DNA of 64,000 bases from Paramarasmius palmivorus (GCA_037176845.1 JAYKXP010000151.1:1-64000); one strand, 5' to 3'; counted from the first letter of the stretch, positions 30,444 to 42,349 are shown. Notes: generated by a model not told the origin, from the sequence alone. Program-made: numbers and translations.

Positions 30444-33400
30444 ATGCCGAATCCCGGTTGTTTCCAAGGCGTACGTCGTGACCTGCTCAACAGGTTTGTC
30501 GATGGATACTGCCAGGCCTCTGACGAGGGATACGGCGAGGATTTCCTCTCCGAGGTCCAGCGCATCTACTTCTTATACTTCCCACCGACTATGCCAGAGG
30601 ATTACGAGCCTTCGGAGGAAGAGATGGCGAACGTGAACGAGGAAGATGCCGATCCAATCAACCTTGAACGTCCTATTCAGGGAGAAGGTCAGAGCGACGA
30701 CGACTATGCTGTGGAGATAGTCAAGTTCGAGTTGATGAAGAAGGTATTGGCGTTCAAAATTGATGTACGTGACCGTGTGCCTTATGTTATGTCACCAACA
30801 TCACTGAACTCTCCTTGCCCTTCACCACAGCAACTCGACCGTTGGTTTGCGTACCAATACCGCAAAAGGACAAACCCTTCTGAGAAGGAACCCAACGCCT
30901 ATGATACCCTTCTAGACCAGCTCTCCGGTGTCACCGCTTTCATCGGTCGCAAACGTGCACCTTTTCGTATGTTCGCCCAGGTCAAGGCGGCAACAGTAGA
31001 ACCCATTGTTCGAGCGGAATTGAAGAAGCTGGAAGCTAGCTCTACTACTACCGGAGACGTCGAATCGGCTGACCAAGATGGAACTGAGTTGGTCAATGGG
31101 GAGTCGAAAGCGAAGTTTGTTAAGAAAGGTATGTGACAAGGTCTTCAATATAGACCTTCCTTTACTCACAGTCGGTTTCAGGGAAAGATGCGACCGTTGC
31201 CAGGCGTCAAGCTATCATTATCGACCTCTTCAACGCTCTTCCGGAGGACGAGAAAGAGTATTGGAAGAGCGAAGTGGAGAAAGACTTTCAACAACGTCTT
31301 CAAAAGTACGAGGAGGACAAAAAGAAGGAGGTACCGACGGATCCTGTTGCGTATCAACGGTAAGTCATCGAATCATCACAACTCTCTTGTGTCATTGACA
31401 TATATCGTCGCATTTATAGCTGCATTGAACAAATTTCGCCGTTCGTCACTCCGATACTCAATGGCATGGCAAAGAGGACAGGCTGGTGCTTCACACTGCT
31501 CTGTGGGGGACCGGAGCCTCGCGACGGAGGCAGACTGAACATAGTGGCGTACGTCTATCTTTTTGGGTCTCAAAACTTGGTATCTGATCTGTTTTCCGTA
31601 ATACTAGGGTTCACAGCGGTGTCACTCGCGGTCCAGTGCCCATGAACTTCGGAGCTTATGCTCGTGAGGCATACAAGAAGGGTATCGTCCCTTTGTTCGG
31701 AAGATTCTTGACGAAGGTCTATAGTGAGTCACTAGGTTGTTGACTTTTGCTTTGAGCTAAAGAATCTCCTTAGCACGCGAGGAGGCACAAGCACGCGCGT
31801 TACCGGACGATGGACCCTCGCTGAAGAATATCATCAACGAGGAGCAGGACGGCGTGAATCACGACAGCGTACCGTTCACTCAGAGCACCTCGAATGGATC
31901 GTCAGGCTCATCCTCCACTTCCACAACTACGGCTATGGGAGCTTCCTCATCTTCACTCAAAGGTGGTTCCAAGCCGGCTGCTACGTCGGCAAGGAATGCC
32001 ACTTCTACATCTGCAACCTCTACATCCACCACCTCCAAGTCCACCTCCAAGTCCACCACTTCTACATCCATCAGTACTGCACCTACCAAGGTCAGTGCTA
32101 CACCAAGTATACCAGCTTCGTCGACGACGGTGAACGCTTCCAATGTTCCACACAAGCCATCACTGGTGAAGACCACTGCTCACATGCGTCCTGGTGGACA
32201 GCCCAAGCTACCAACAGCTAGGCACAGTGTAGGCGTGCAACAGCGGGAGGTACTGACCGGCAAATCACGCGCTGTTCCATCAACTGTTCAGAAGCGTCGT
32301 GATGACAGTTTATCTTCGCTTCAGCCTCCGCCGCCTTCGCAGAAAGTATCATCGGTCATCACCATGGCAAGGAGTCGTCAGCGTGTGCAGTCGTCGGGCC
32401 CGTCTAGGTCGATGACGAGCTCAGCACCGACTTCTCCACCTGAAGCGCGCTCACCTCTTCCAAATAGCCCAGTCAGCATCAACTCCACTCCACCACCACT
32501 TCCCATCAAAGGTTCTGGTCGAGTCAGCTCTCCGATTGACCTCATGTCTTCTCCAGTCACTGCTCCTCCGGCAAAACGTCGTTACGCCTCTGCCAGATCT
32601 ACCCCTGCTACTATGACCAATGTGGTCATCCCAAAGCGTGCGATAGCGGTCAAGGAAGAGGTTGAGTCACCAAGGAAGAGGATTAAGCGAGAGGAGGCAG
32701 AGGAAGATGCAGTAGAAGATGCGCTGAAGACGGAGGACGATGTGATAGACCTCGGCTCCATCTCGGACTACGAGAACGGCATCTCGCCTTCACGGAGGAA
32801 GCGTGTACGAACTACCAACGACTTACCCACAGCAAAGAGGAGGAAGTCGACCAACCCAGTGGCCCCTTCGACATCTAGGAAGACCCAGAACACCACCACT
32901 ACCGCCACCATTGCATCATCCTCATCTGCCACCTCCGGAAAATCTCAGAAGGCTGTCACCACAACATCTACATCCTCGTCGACCTCTCGCGCTCAATCCA
33001 ATGCAACCGCATGGGACGGTGGACGCTTTCCGGATGAGGCGAAGCTCATCATCAACGATCCACCTAATGCCCCACCCTACATCTCTAGTGTGCTGGCAAT
33101 CATTCGTGCGGCTGGTGTCACCGATGCCATGTTTGACGTAGCGGTAGCCTATGTGCAGGTGGAGTTCGAGGCTGGATACCAGGGTAGCGAGCGCCTTGGA
33201 TCGTTCAGCCGTCCTACATTGGTTGCGGACTGGGTGAATCGTGGGCGCCCGACTCGTTTGCGCCACGACAAGATACCTGACCTGCGCCTGTACTCAGAGG
33301 AGTTCACGGAGTGGTTCATCGACTGCTCTCCACCCTGGCGCGAGAGGATCGTAGAGGGACGCATTCGTCTCAAGAAGATGGAAGGCGGCGATTGGTCGTG

Positions 33401-33587
33401 CCTGGTGAATAAGACAGGCCCTAACGGCATCAGCAGCTTTATTGTAGCTCTGGCGTGGTGGAAAAAGGCAGTGGATGCATTGCCTGCATCTACACCACGC
33501 GAGGAACAACGGAAGCGGGTGCATCAGACTCTGTTTGATGATGCAGCTGATGAGGTACTGTACATGTTGAATGCGCTGATGGCTTGA
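30444..33587 (+). CDS. Large nuclear-type module protein B (951 aa)
   Basis: Six exons (30444-30764, 30831-31128, 31182-31359, 31420-31548, 31608-31723, 31774-33587) give 951 residues with an exact frame. The N-terminus is helical, with LDRWFAYQYRKRTNPSEKEP. The central module (about residues 266-347) includes FVTPILNGMAKRTGWCFTLL, GGPEPRDGGRLNIV and the AYAREAYKKGIVPLFGRF helix. The same module occurs in the genes at 17424 and 35290. A Ser/Thr/Pro low-complexity region of about 300 residues with basic clusters (PAKRRYAS, RKRIKREE, PSRRKRVRTT) follows. The C-terminal domain of about 190 residues is globular (LIINDPPNAPPYISSVLAII, then WWKKAVDALPA). The family is large in Agaricomycetes and uncharacterised as far as I know. 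A nuclear, possibly DNA-associated role is inferred from the signals only. Confidence 0.8.
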
Positions 33588-34005
33588 ATTGGTGGTGTAG
33601 ACGTTAAATATATGTAGAAGGATTTTTTCCCCGGCAGTACTATACATGTAGTTCTACTGGTTTTTTGGCCTTTTATATATACATTTGGTTGTGTTCGAGT
33701 CACAGTAAAGGGTACAATACAATGACTGGACATTTACTTTTTTAATGAGGGACATAAGAAGCCTATATATTGCGTTGACAGGTATATATAACTAACGGTT
33801 CTATAGTGCAGCGGACAATTCGGTCAACGAGTGCTGGCGCTTATTGCTTAGGTAATTCACCCCCACGTCTGGGGTTCGATTCCCGAGCATTTTGCCCAAT
33901 ACGAGACTCTGGTACCTTTGCGTACTTGCCAAGTTGCGCAATGGTAACTACTGTCCACGATGTATCCGCCGTTACTGGTAGATACCTTGCTGTGATGCAT
34001 AGCCG
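33588..34005. other. Intergenic; contains a B-box-like motif
   Basis: The 3' flank of the 951-aa gene. Near 33868-33882 the sequence GGGGTTCGATTCCC resembles a tRNA T-arm (RNA polymerase III B box), with TAGTGCAGCGG upstream as a possible A box. It does not fold into a tRNA and is not called as one. Confidence 0.35.
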
Positions 34006-34134
34006 ATGCCCCCACAGGTGAGTGATTTTTCACCACCTTCATTCTATTGCCCCCGCTGTGGTACAGAGTATGACGATTACACCTGGACCGGGGAATGTAC
34101 CAACTGTGGATGGGGACTCAGTGCTTCGCCTTGA
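34006..34134 (+). CDS. Predicted 42-aa zinc-ribbon microprotein
   Basis: An ATG at 34006 opens a 42-codon frame ending TGA at 34132-34134. It contains YCPRCG and ECTNCGWG: two C-x2-C knuckles 12 residues apart, with aromatic and acidic residues between them, as in rubredoxin-like or zinc-ribbon folds. The knuckle spacing and the glycine after each pair are unlikely by chance. There is no obvious upstream exon, although a GTGAGT overlaps codons 5-6 and the microprotein could instead be an exon of a larger gene. Neighbours offer no clue. Function, if any, is unknown. Confidence 0.4.
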   Translation: MPPQVSDFSPPSFYCPRCGTEYDDYTWTGECTNCGWGLSASP

Positions 34135-34561
34135 CTGTAATTCACGTAGTATACTTGTGTTGTATGATATCCCATAGTCATCTTGAAGAATACCTGCGAT
34201 TAGACCGTGCGATTTCAATGGGATCGAGATCAGAGTTCTTTCACTGGCGTATGTATTTGCAGTCAGAACAGTGGCGCAGTTGGAAGGGGCCGAGTGGCGT
34301 TAAGATTTTTAGTCAGAACTGTGGCGCAGCAACGCCTTCTTGTTGGTCGGTTCACCCGAAGCGCGCACACATTTTTTGCCGGAAGATTTACATTGACCTT
34401 TGTGTTGTTGAGTAGCGTATGCACGTAAGGGAATGTTAGACAAAGAAATATACAAGTTCTTGTCCTTGCAGGCCATATTATCGCAGAGCTGAAGGCAGGA
34501 CACGGAGATAAGTTTATTCGACTTGATTTGTACAATGTAGTAATAGATCAATGTCGGGTAT
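34135..34561. other. Intergenic with a short direct repeat
   Basis: AGTCAGAAC(A/T)GTGGCGCAG occurs twice, near 34261 and 34313, about 50 bases apart. No gene is supported. Confidence 0.4.
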
Positions 34562-35003
34562 CTACATAATGAAGATCAAGTCGACTACTCGACGCCACAC
34601 CAGCCAGCTACAGGATCTGGTATGTGTGCGGCCATAACAATGAAGAGTTACTACAGGAAATGAAATAGCAGCAAAGGAATAATAACAATAATGCGCATTG
34701 TATACACACCGAGGTGAAAAACCGCTGCCTAATCGACAAAAATCAGCCGCGACAGTCGTCGATAATAGAACAGCGGAGGAAGGATCGAAGCATGAGGCGT
34801 GATCGTAAGAATCACGTCCGGAACGAAGCACTTCGGGGTCTAAATGAATGGCTAGCTGTCTGGGTAAGAAAATATTCAAAATCCCGGCAAATTATTCACG
34901 TCCACTGCTTCAACTCTTGGACACTCACCTTACCAATCCCTCCCGAAAGGTTCACATCGTTGGAGGTCAGTTCCACTGTCCACTTGATTCTGATCGCCTG
35001 CAT
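34562..35003 (-). CDS. Hypothetical protein, two exons
   Basis: ATG at 35003 opens a frame that ends at a GTGAGT donor after LTSNDVNLSGGIGK. An intron of about 70 nt (acceptor CCCAGACAG) leads in phase 0 into LAIHLDPEVLRSGRDSYDHA. The frame then remains open to the stop at 34562, though coding character weakens after CRLGS. A third exon or a different stop is therefore possible. The conserved-looking part has no recognised domain. It is transcribed divergently from the 35290 gene with a CpG-containing intergenic region of about 290 bases. Confidence 0.4.
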
Positions 35004-35289
35004 ACTCACCCTATGATAAATAGGCCGTGCTTTTAGTTCTTCGCCGCCTCTCCCTTGTGTTTGTCGCGTAAATCTCGCGTTCGTCGCGTGGATTTTTTTT
35101 CCTGGCCTGAATATCGACTGATCCTGTGGTCGGATTTGGTGCGTCAATCTAACATTTGAGAGCGCACAGGGAAACTAACCGAACCTAGATAGGGAGTGCA
35201 AGTCATTCACTCAAAACTTTCTTTTTTTGTCGCGGTCACGGTCTTTCGACGCCGACTCCAGTTGCCCATCAATACCAGCAAACCTTTCA

Positions 35290-37861
35290 ATGACCAAGCC
35301 GAAACCACATGCGCCTGGCCGAGGTCGCGTATCATGGGCTAAAGGCGATAAGTGGGATTACCTTGTCTCTTTGAAGCCCTTGTACGACGAAGACCGGAAG
35401 AAGATGCACCAGGAGGCAGAAAATTATATCATCAATACCTGGGGATACAAACTACCGATCGAGGTCGCTCCGGAAAAAGGAGTGAAAACTCCACCGCCCG
35501 ACATCAATACGTTTGCTCCAGAGCAAATCCCAGAGGAACAAAAAAACCGGACCAAATTTAGACTTGATTTACGGAAAGTAAGTTACTGCCAAATTCTTGA
35601 AACGCTCTGATACTCACTATATCCCAGAAAATCTCGTCGTGGACTGCCTATCAGTTCAACTCGAAACCCAAAGCTGAAAACAAGGTGGTACTGGAGACGC
35701 TCCGCGAAATCAGAGCCTGCAAGGACAAGATTCCACGAAAAAAGTCTGATGTTGGGCGCTACTCCCAGATTCACTATGCAGGACGTGTTCGACCGTCTTT
35801 CAACGAGTATTGGAATCTCAAGCAGCAATCCGACGACCCCAGGAATCGTCTCAGAGAATCCAATGACTTCACAAAAACAGCATGGGAAAACGAGGATTCC
35901 GAGACTCGAAAGCAAGTGACGGATTTAAACAACGCACTTTACAACGAAGAGATGAAAGCATATGCCGAGCGGAATAAGTGGACCAACAGTGCTGAAGATT
36001 TTGAATGGTGGGTTGTTTTGCTGTTTTTCTCGGATCTGGGCAACTCAATCAAGCGTACACAGCTCGTGGCGAGAGGGCGTTAGCGTCCTGGCTCCAGTGG
36101 TCGATGGTGTTAGCAAGATGTTTGGTGCACATGTCGTCATGTTTATCACAGCACCTAGAGCGACTGGAAAGGTGGTCACCGAGAGGTATGAGCTGGACTA
36201 ATCACTATAGCTGCGATCTCACCTTTCCCTTATAGTGTTGCCTCACTCGTCCCTTGCTCTGCTACAACTCTCCCGCTTGATGTATGGGCCAAAGACGCTT
36301 ATCGAACTTTCCATGATACCTGCACAGCGTTCGGTCATGTTGTTTTTGGTGCGTGACAAGATGTGGGCGTCGAAGCCTTGCTGATATTGTTGGACAGATG
36401 AAGAAGCAAGGAAGGCGCGTATCATTCAAAAACCGGTGGGAGACGAAGGGTTGACTCTGGGAGATCCTCTACCGGGTGCTGAACGGTTGGTTCGAAGTGA
36501 TGAGTCATCCTTCACACCGGCTATTCAGTCTTCCATCCGAGTCGACGTCACCGACAACACCGACAACACTGATAACGCCGACAACACTGCCACTTCTGTA
36601 GGACCGAACGCTGTTGCGAGCCCATTGTTTCTTCCTTCGCAGTCACCGACACCAGCGCCAGCGCCAACACCAGCGCCAACACCAGCACCAACACCAGCAC
36701 CAACACCAGCACCAACACCAGTACCAGTATCAGCACCAGTACCAGTACCAGCACCAGTACCAGTACCAGCACCATCACCAATACCGACTGCCAATAGTGA
36801 CGAACAAGCACCTCTTTCACCCACGGACATACTTTCTGGCAGACGTTCGATCTCCGAGTCTTCATTCCATTCTCCTCCGCCTCGTCAGACAGCTGTCTCT
36901 CCCTCGCAGCTGCTCAATGGTTCATACTCCCGTGATGAACCTTCTCTCGGCTCTCAGTTCCCAAGTTCAGACGCCAACGTGCAACAGGTATTTTCGATGT
37001 CTACTCAAGGAGGAGCGGCGAATCCGGCATTTGCATTTGATAGTGTCTATCGCTTCTCTGTTCCATTGAATCCGGCTCTCCAGCAAATTCCTCAAACGTC
37101 GCATTCCCAAGCTATCAACAGTGTACAAGACATCACACAATCGTGGAATGGTGGGTTGGAATTCGATCCAACCCAGCTATATCCCATGAAGTTCAATGAT
37201 GAATCTATAAAGGAAAGTTTTGTTGACATGCTGCATGGTAAGTCACGCTCTTCCCCGACTTTTCATCGCATTCTGATTCGATTTGGCTTTGAAGAAAATA
37301 TTCTTCCAGAGTCAAATTACATTCATATACCCGGCAGGGACAGTCAAGGTACGTGATTTCATTTATATACTGGAGTCTTTCAGGGTTGACTGACGTCGTT
37401 TTTTAACAAAGCAGTCTCTCAGCCAATTGGTTCGCAAGTGTTGTCCACGCAAATGCTCAATACTTCACAAGTCCAAAACGGCATTCTCGGTGAGTTTCGC
37501 TACCCTTATTGTTGGTCGTATAAGAGCCTTTCCGATTTATGGTCTTCCCTAGCTTCCGAAATTCACTCCATGCAGACGCCGTCTCAGGTACCGAGCGGCG
37601 TTCCCGGTAAGTAACCATCCTTATTACTAGTCGTGGTACATCTGTTCTAATTATAATTGCTTCCCAGTGTCGACATCTGCAGTCAAGTCGTCCCAGGTTG
37701 AGAAGGGCAACAAAAAACGTCGCCGCACAGAGGAAGAAGCGCTGTACCAAGAGGCTAAGGATTTGATGATGAGAGATACTTTTGCAGTCGGAAGCAGTCG
37801 GGTACGGTATGGGGACGAGGAAAATGGTATGACTACCAGGAAGAAGGCAAAGCGAACATAG
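35290..37861 (+). CDS. Module protein C with Pro/Thr repeat and nuclear signals
   Basis: Exons start with 35290-35577, 35628-36007, 36054-36185, 36236-36348 and a long exon from 36398 to about 37238. Four short exons follow, up to the TAG at 37859-37861. The N-terminus (RGRVSWAKGDKWDYLVSLKP, then NYIINTWGYKLP) belongs to a family very common in agarics. Exons 3-4 encode the shared module (VLAPVVDGVSKMFGAHVVMF, then WAKDAYRTFHDTCTAFG), with the same phase-2 intron borders as in the 17424 and 30444 genes. Then come a DNTDN repeat, a long (TPAP)n/(VPAP)n run and a Ser-rich stretch. A basic C-terminus (KKRRRTEEE and RKKAKRT) ends the protein. A nuclear protein is likely; the molecular function is unknown. 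Confidence 0.72.
36647..36786 (+). repeat. CAGCACCAACAC-type hexanucleotide repeat (coding)
   Basis: Short imperfect repeats of ACACCAGCACCA / AGTACCAGTACC encode alternating Thr/Val-Pro-Ala-Pro. They lie inside the long exon of module protein C. Confidence 0.8.
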
Positions 37862-38123
37862 TAGAGTAGTGCTTGTGGTATTCGTCATAAACCATGCATT
37901 TCAATTACGTTTCGTCTCGAATCAACCGACGCAGCGACACCTCACTATTGAAGTAAGGTAAGTGTTCGGACTGTTAGAGACTACCTTTGATCAGTGTTGT
38001 CGCATGATACTAGTACTCCTTCTGTGTAGAGATCAATCATAATTGTACATTCAATCGACGAGCAAGATACAGTACAAATCGCACACATTTCACGGACAGA
38101 TAGCGGTACTACGAAAGGGATAT

Positions 38124-39477
38124 TCAGAGCCCGATGGTCTTCTTGCGGCGGACAAGACGGCCCTGTTCCTTCCACATCTGGAAGAGACTGTCGGCGTCCT
38201 GCTTGTTGCCCTCAAAAACCGTCACTTCTCCACCTTTCCACTGGAGGCCATCACGCATGAGCTCGAACCTATCAGGTTGAATCAATATGCGTCCCTGAGC
38301 ATCATGAGCAGAGTCCTAACCTTGAGTCATACACACCAGGCACAACGCCACGTGTAACGATGTACAATAATTGACGACGATTGCGAGATATGACCTTCAA
38401 GGCGTCGAAAACACCATCCTCCTCGCACTCCTGATAATAGCGGTGTGCTAGTGCTTTTGTAGGGAACCCCTTGTAGAGCGTATCTGGGTTTCCCATCATC
38501 CAATCCTTTGCCCCGTCAAGGCCTTTATCAATGATGGTTCGCCTAGTAATCTACATAAGACACTGACTTTGACCGATGACAATGAACACATACCAAGCAT
38601 AGAACATACGATGGTCTCTGTTTGGTCCAGAGTAGACGATATACGCCGGGAAGTTGCTTCCTTCCTCGACCACCTCCTTTGAGGGCGAGAATCGAATGAC
38701 TCCGCCAGGCACAGGCTGAGGAGAGACTGGTACGATGCTTTTGGTCGAGGTACCGATCCCATCCTTGTCGAGAGGTTTTTCTGAGTCAATTTCTTCAATT
38801 TCCTCGATTTTGCTGGTCTTGTTCTTGCTGCGGCTGGGCGTGGAAGGAGCAGGACTGTCACCACGACGAGGGGTCTGCGGCAAGCCAGACATGTATTGAT
38901 CGGTCGGGGGAGGTGGTGAAAAAGCCTCGCGAACATACGCTGTGAAATGATATGACATTGGATAAATCAAATGAAAATGAAGATCTGAAGCGGAAGGCGT
39001 ACCGATTGAGGTGTCAAACTTTTGAACAGACTTCTCGAAGTCAGCCAAACAATCCTCGACATGTTCCTCTGCAGTGGTTGCATTACGCTGGGCATGCTCA
39101 GCAGCGATAGCCGCTTCTCCCAAAGCTGTGCCATCTGTCAATAAGGAAATCATAAACACAAGTGGTAGCCTGACGTACCGTGCTGACGTTTTCCTGTTTC
39201 TTCGGCGGCCAACAGAGCCTGTCGGATAGCATCCACGCGAGAGAGCTTCGAAGGGCTGAGTTGAGCTATTTCATTGTATTAGAAGTGTCTGGAAAGTGAG
39301 GGATCTAGCACTTACTAGACTGACGACTGGCAACTCTATTTGTCCGGGACGGGGTCGTGGGGGGAGTCTGAGCTGGTAAACGCCGAAAACACAACATATC
39401 AGTGATAATAAACAAATGACATAACAAACGAATGTCAGAAATCACATGATGATCTCACCTTTGTTATCAGCAACCAT
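38124..39477 (-). CDS. Protein with RNase H1 N-terminal/viroplasmin-like domain, gene II
   Basis: Start MVADNK at 39477, then short exons (QTPPTTPSRTNRVASRQS; LSPSKLSRVDAIRQALLAAE), a helical coiled stretch (GEAAIAAEHAQRNATTAEEH) and a long polar linker. The domain follows: FPAYIVYSGPNRDHRMFYAW, with an intron after the W codon, then GNPDTLYKGFPTKALAHRYY. This fits the RNase H1 N-terminal fold. A C-terminal part (LQWKGGEVTVFEGNKQDA, then RLVRRKKTIGL) ends at 38124-38126. The last intron has a weak donor (GTTAGG), but it restores an obviously coding frame. No nuclease domain is present. It is similar in plan to gene I at 29-30 kb but not recently duplicated. Confidence 0.68.
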
Positions 39478-39656
39478 TGTCAAACTTGAATTTGAGCGCT
39501 CAGCGATTCAGTCTCAAGGGTGGTGGTGGTTTCAGGAAGAGAGGCAGAAGTCTATCAAGGTATGTGATCACCCTCTATATCTAATAGCCCGGACGGCTTC
39601 ACGGCCTGGCGTTTCGGAGGCTAGTCCATTCCTATTTCCGTGAGCTCCTCCAGCTG

Positions 39657-40085
39657 GAAGGCTTCTGGCGACTCTCTAACAAGCGGGCTTGACTCGTGGA
39701 CGCTGACCGTTTTAGTTATAAGCCCGAGCCATTCCATTTAGAAGGCTTCTGGCAACCCTCCAACAAGTAGGCTTGACAAACTCGATAAATCACGCCGTCT
39801 AAGAAGTCGGTCGTTGGCGGCTTGTTGAAAGGCTTTCTGCTGATCCTTTTTAGGTATAATATTCAGCTCCGTATTCCACGAGCCCTTCTATTTTGAAGGC
39901 TTCTGGCGACCGTCCAACAAGCGGGCATGGCTTGTCAATACTGACCCGTTTTAGGTACAGTATTGAATTTCGTATTTCACAAGCCCTTCTATTTTGAAGG
40001 CTTCTGGCGACCCTCCAACAAGCGGGATCGACTCGGTAACAGCCTTGACAGGGACTTGACAAATCACGCCCTCCAACAAGTCGGT
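39657..40085. repeat. Imperfect tandem repeat, about 100-120 bp unit, four copies
   Basis: The core GAAGGCTTCTGGCGACC followed by TCCAACAAGCGGG recurs at about 39657, 39741, 39895 and 39996. Shared flanks are TATTCCACGAGCCCTTCTAT upstream and CTTGACTCG / AAATCACGCC downstream. No coding frame is conserved. Confidence 0.8.
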
Positions 40086-40645
40086 CGTCAGCAGGTACGG
40101 TGGGCAGAACATTGCAAACTTATGCTGATGTTCTTGTGTTGCAGGTTGACACTGGGGTTTCGTATATTGTTTGTACGCGTAGGTGACCGTTTATATACCG
40201 ATGTATCGACTGATTTGTTTCAGTTGCCGTATGCCAGATATCGTCTAATTAGACGGACTAGGGAGGCTGCAATGACAGGATTGCGACGACTTGTTAGACG
40301 GTAAGGCAGAAGGACTCAGGGCACCGACTAGGAAAGCAGACCTCCACAAAATGAAGGCCCTTCAACAAAAGGGATACATCCACTGTTGGGTTCCGAGAGG
40401 CAGAAGGAGAGGAGACAAAGCGAAAGTTGCGCAATCAGCGAGATACGTCGTTTCGAGGACCTATAAGGGATTGGTTTAGTTGGCTGGGTCCGTAGGTTGG
40501 CACGATTAGGTGTTCTCGAATCGGAAAAGAGCATATGAAGCCTGTCATATACCGATTATCAACCTACGACCCTTCGCGTCATTCCACCTTACCCTTCTAT
40601 TTTGCCCCCATTCTCTCCCCGGCTCGACGTGTTCATCGCCCCGTA
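40086..40645. other. No supported gene
   Basis: Open frames on both strands lack splice-consistent structure. A basic frame near 40324-40479 (KALQQKGYIHCWVPRGRRRG) is noted but unsupported. Confidence 0.25.
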
Positions 40646-41150
40646 TATGGCAGATAAAGACACCCAAGCACACTCGAATGCGCCGGCTATACAGATCCCG
40701 AATACTTGGGTTTTGGTTGCCCAGTATCGCGAGCGGCGACAGCAGTTGATACCTCAGTATCCCTGTCGTTCGTCCACGCTGGCTCTACAAGGACAAGGCC
40801 GAAGTCAGAGAGTAAACTATCTCTGCGCACTCTCGCACGGTTATAGGTACGTGGGCTACGTTTTTACCGTTGTATGAAGTACTTACGGTACCGTCCCTAG
40901 ATCTCAGCCTCTATGCCTAGACCCGTAGACTCACAGGTGCATTCGAGGCGGTACAGAGTGTACGATGGTCCAAGTACAGCTTCTCCGTCTAGCTCGGGAT
41001 GCTCTTGGATACATGCATCCCAACATCATCATGAAATCCAACACATCCTTGGCTTGGTATGCCGTTGCTCGTGAAGGACAACTGTGGCTGTCCAATAGAC
41101 AAATTGTCATCGAGAAGAGCTCGAAGCTTTCCTGCTCATTGTTCTGGTAG
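40646..41150 (+). CDS. Hypothetical protein fragment, multi-exon
   Basis: ATG at 40646 opens MADKDTQAHSNAP and a coding-like exon ending at 40846 with donor GTACGT. Acceptor CACAG at about 40936 leads to a second exon containing LGYMHPNIIMKSNTSLAWYA, VAREGQLWLSNRQIVIEKSS and a GTAGGT donor near 41147. A further conserved-looking frame lies at 41245-41505 (SAPTFIVMPRFNVQRLETVI). The connecting frames do not all fit, so it may be a decayed gene or simply mis-spliced by me. No family recognised. Confidence 0.35.
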
Positions 41151-42349
41151 GTCTCACTCTACGTTGTTCCTGTGTACTAGGTGCTCACTCAATTCCTAGA
41201 TCGTTTACCAAGAAACGCTTCTATATACGCCTATTGCAATCGAGATGACAGAAAAATACCCTTTGCTTATATCAGACTTGGGGTATCGCGGTATGTTTGT
41301 CTCACACAATCCGGCAAGGGAATGTTGGCTAACAAGGTTCTTAGATAGCGCTCCTACATTCATTGTAATGCCAAGGTTCAACGTTCAACGATTGGAAACC
41401 GTCATCAAAGGCCTCGTCACCATTCCAGGAGCGATTTCCGTGTTGACTTTCGTATTCGATCCCAGGTCTTCCCAATCGCTTGCGTGTCCTATACTATGGA
41501 CATGATATGCACGACGGAGGTTGTTGGGCCAGAACAGAGTTGGGCGTAGCCTTTACCCCAATTGTTTCAACCCCTCAGTGGGATTCGCAACTGCGTTGTT
41601 CGGGTCTCTGGAAGCGATGAGCAAAAGAGCCGAACCAAGAACTTCCTGGTACGTATCTGTGTCTTGTTCACGGTGCTCTTTCGATATCTGATTCCTTTCT
41701 GTGCTCTTTTTAGACTTGTCGCCGTCTCCACGTTGAAGGAATGGTGACAGCTTCCTGGATCGCGACCTCGTACTAGCTCGCACCTCAGAAAACCTCACCT
41801 AATCCTCGCTTGAACGGAAGCTAGAGCTCGAGAAAAAGCTGTCGATTCGAGATGGCGCTGTCTCGCCTGGATATAGGTTTAGAAGGTAGATTTAGAGAGA
41901 TAGGATAGTTGTAAACGGGTGCAACTGAGATTGTGATCGCGGCTACATATCTCAGTCCTCGGATGCTCTCTTTCCCCTTGTCAGCCAATTCGCATCGTTT
42001 ACGCGTAGTATACCTCAGCATGAATACATACCTATGATATACGAGATTGACACGGTTGCTGCAGTCGATCCGAGTCGATGACAATGCCAAGCGCGCTTAA
42101 CGTCGCTTTACCCACTTCCACCACTATGATTGTTCCTCAGAGCTTCAACGATGCCTCGACATGGCTAGCTTGAACTCTTTCTACCTCCTTGGACTTAGTC
42201 TATAGCCCAAAAAGTTGGAAAGCGTCAATTCAGGGAGATAGGTACGTATTCCTTCCTCTACTACATACTCATCTGCTGATTCTCGTGTCCCTTCCTTCGT
42301 ATACAGTCTCTCGACCAAGGATCCTCGCAGTACTTTCACAACCCCTACT
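41151..42349. other. Probable gene remnants, unresolved
   Basis: It contains the isolated coding-like frame at 41245-41505 and otherwise short interrupted frames. I cannot assemble a gene. Confidence 0.25.

Noticed and set aside
33800..33900. tRNA gene suggested by TAGTGCAGCGG and GGTTCGATTCC
   Set aside because: A-box and B-box matches are fair, but the T stem has a mismatch, the acceptor ends do not pair and no anticodon arm can be drawn. At best a tRNA-derived fragment.
36525..36865. Antisense Gly/Val/Leu-rich frames
   Set aside because: Mirror image of the TPAP/VPAP coding repeat; no gene structure.
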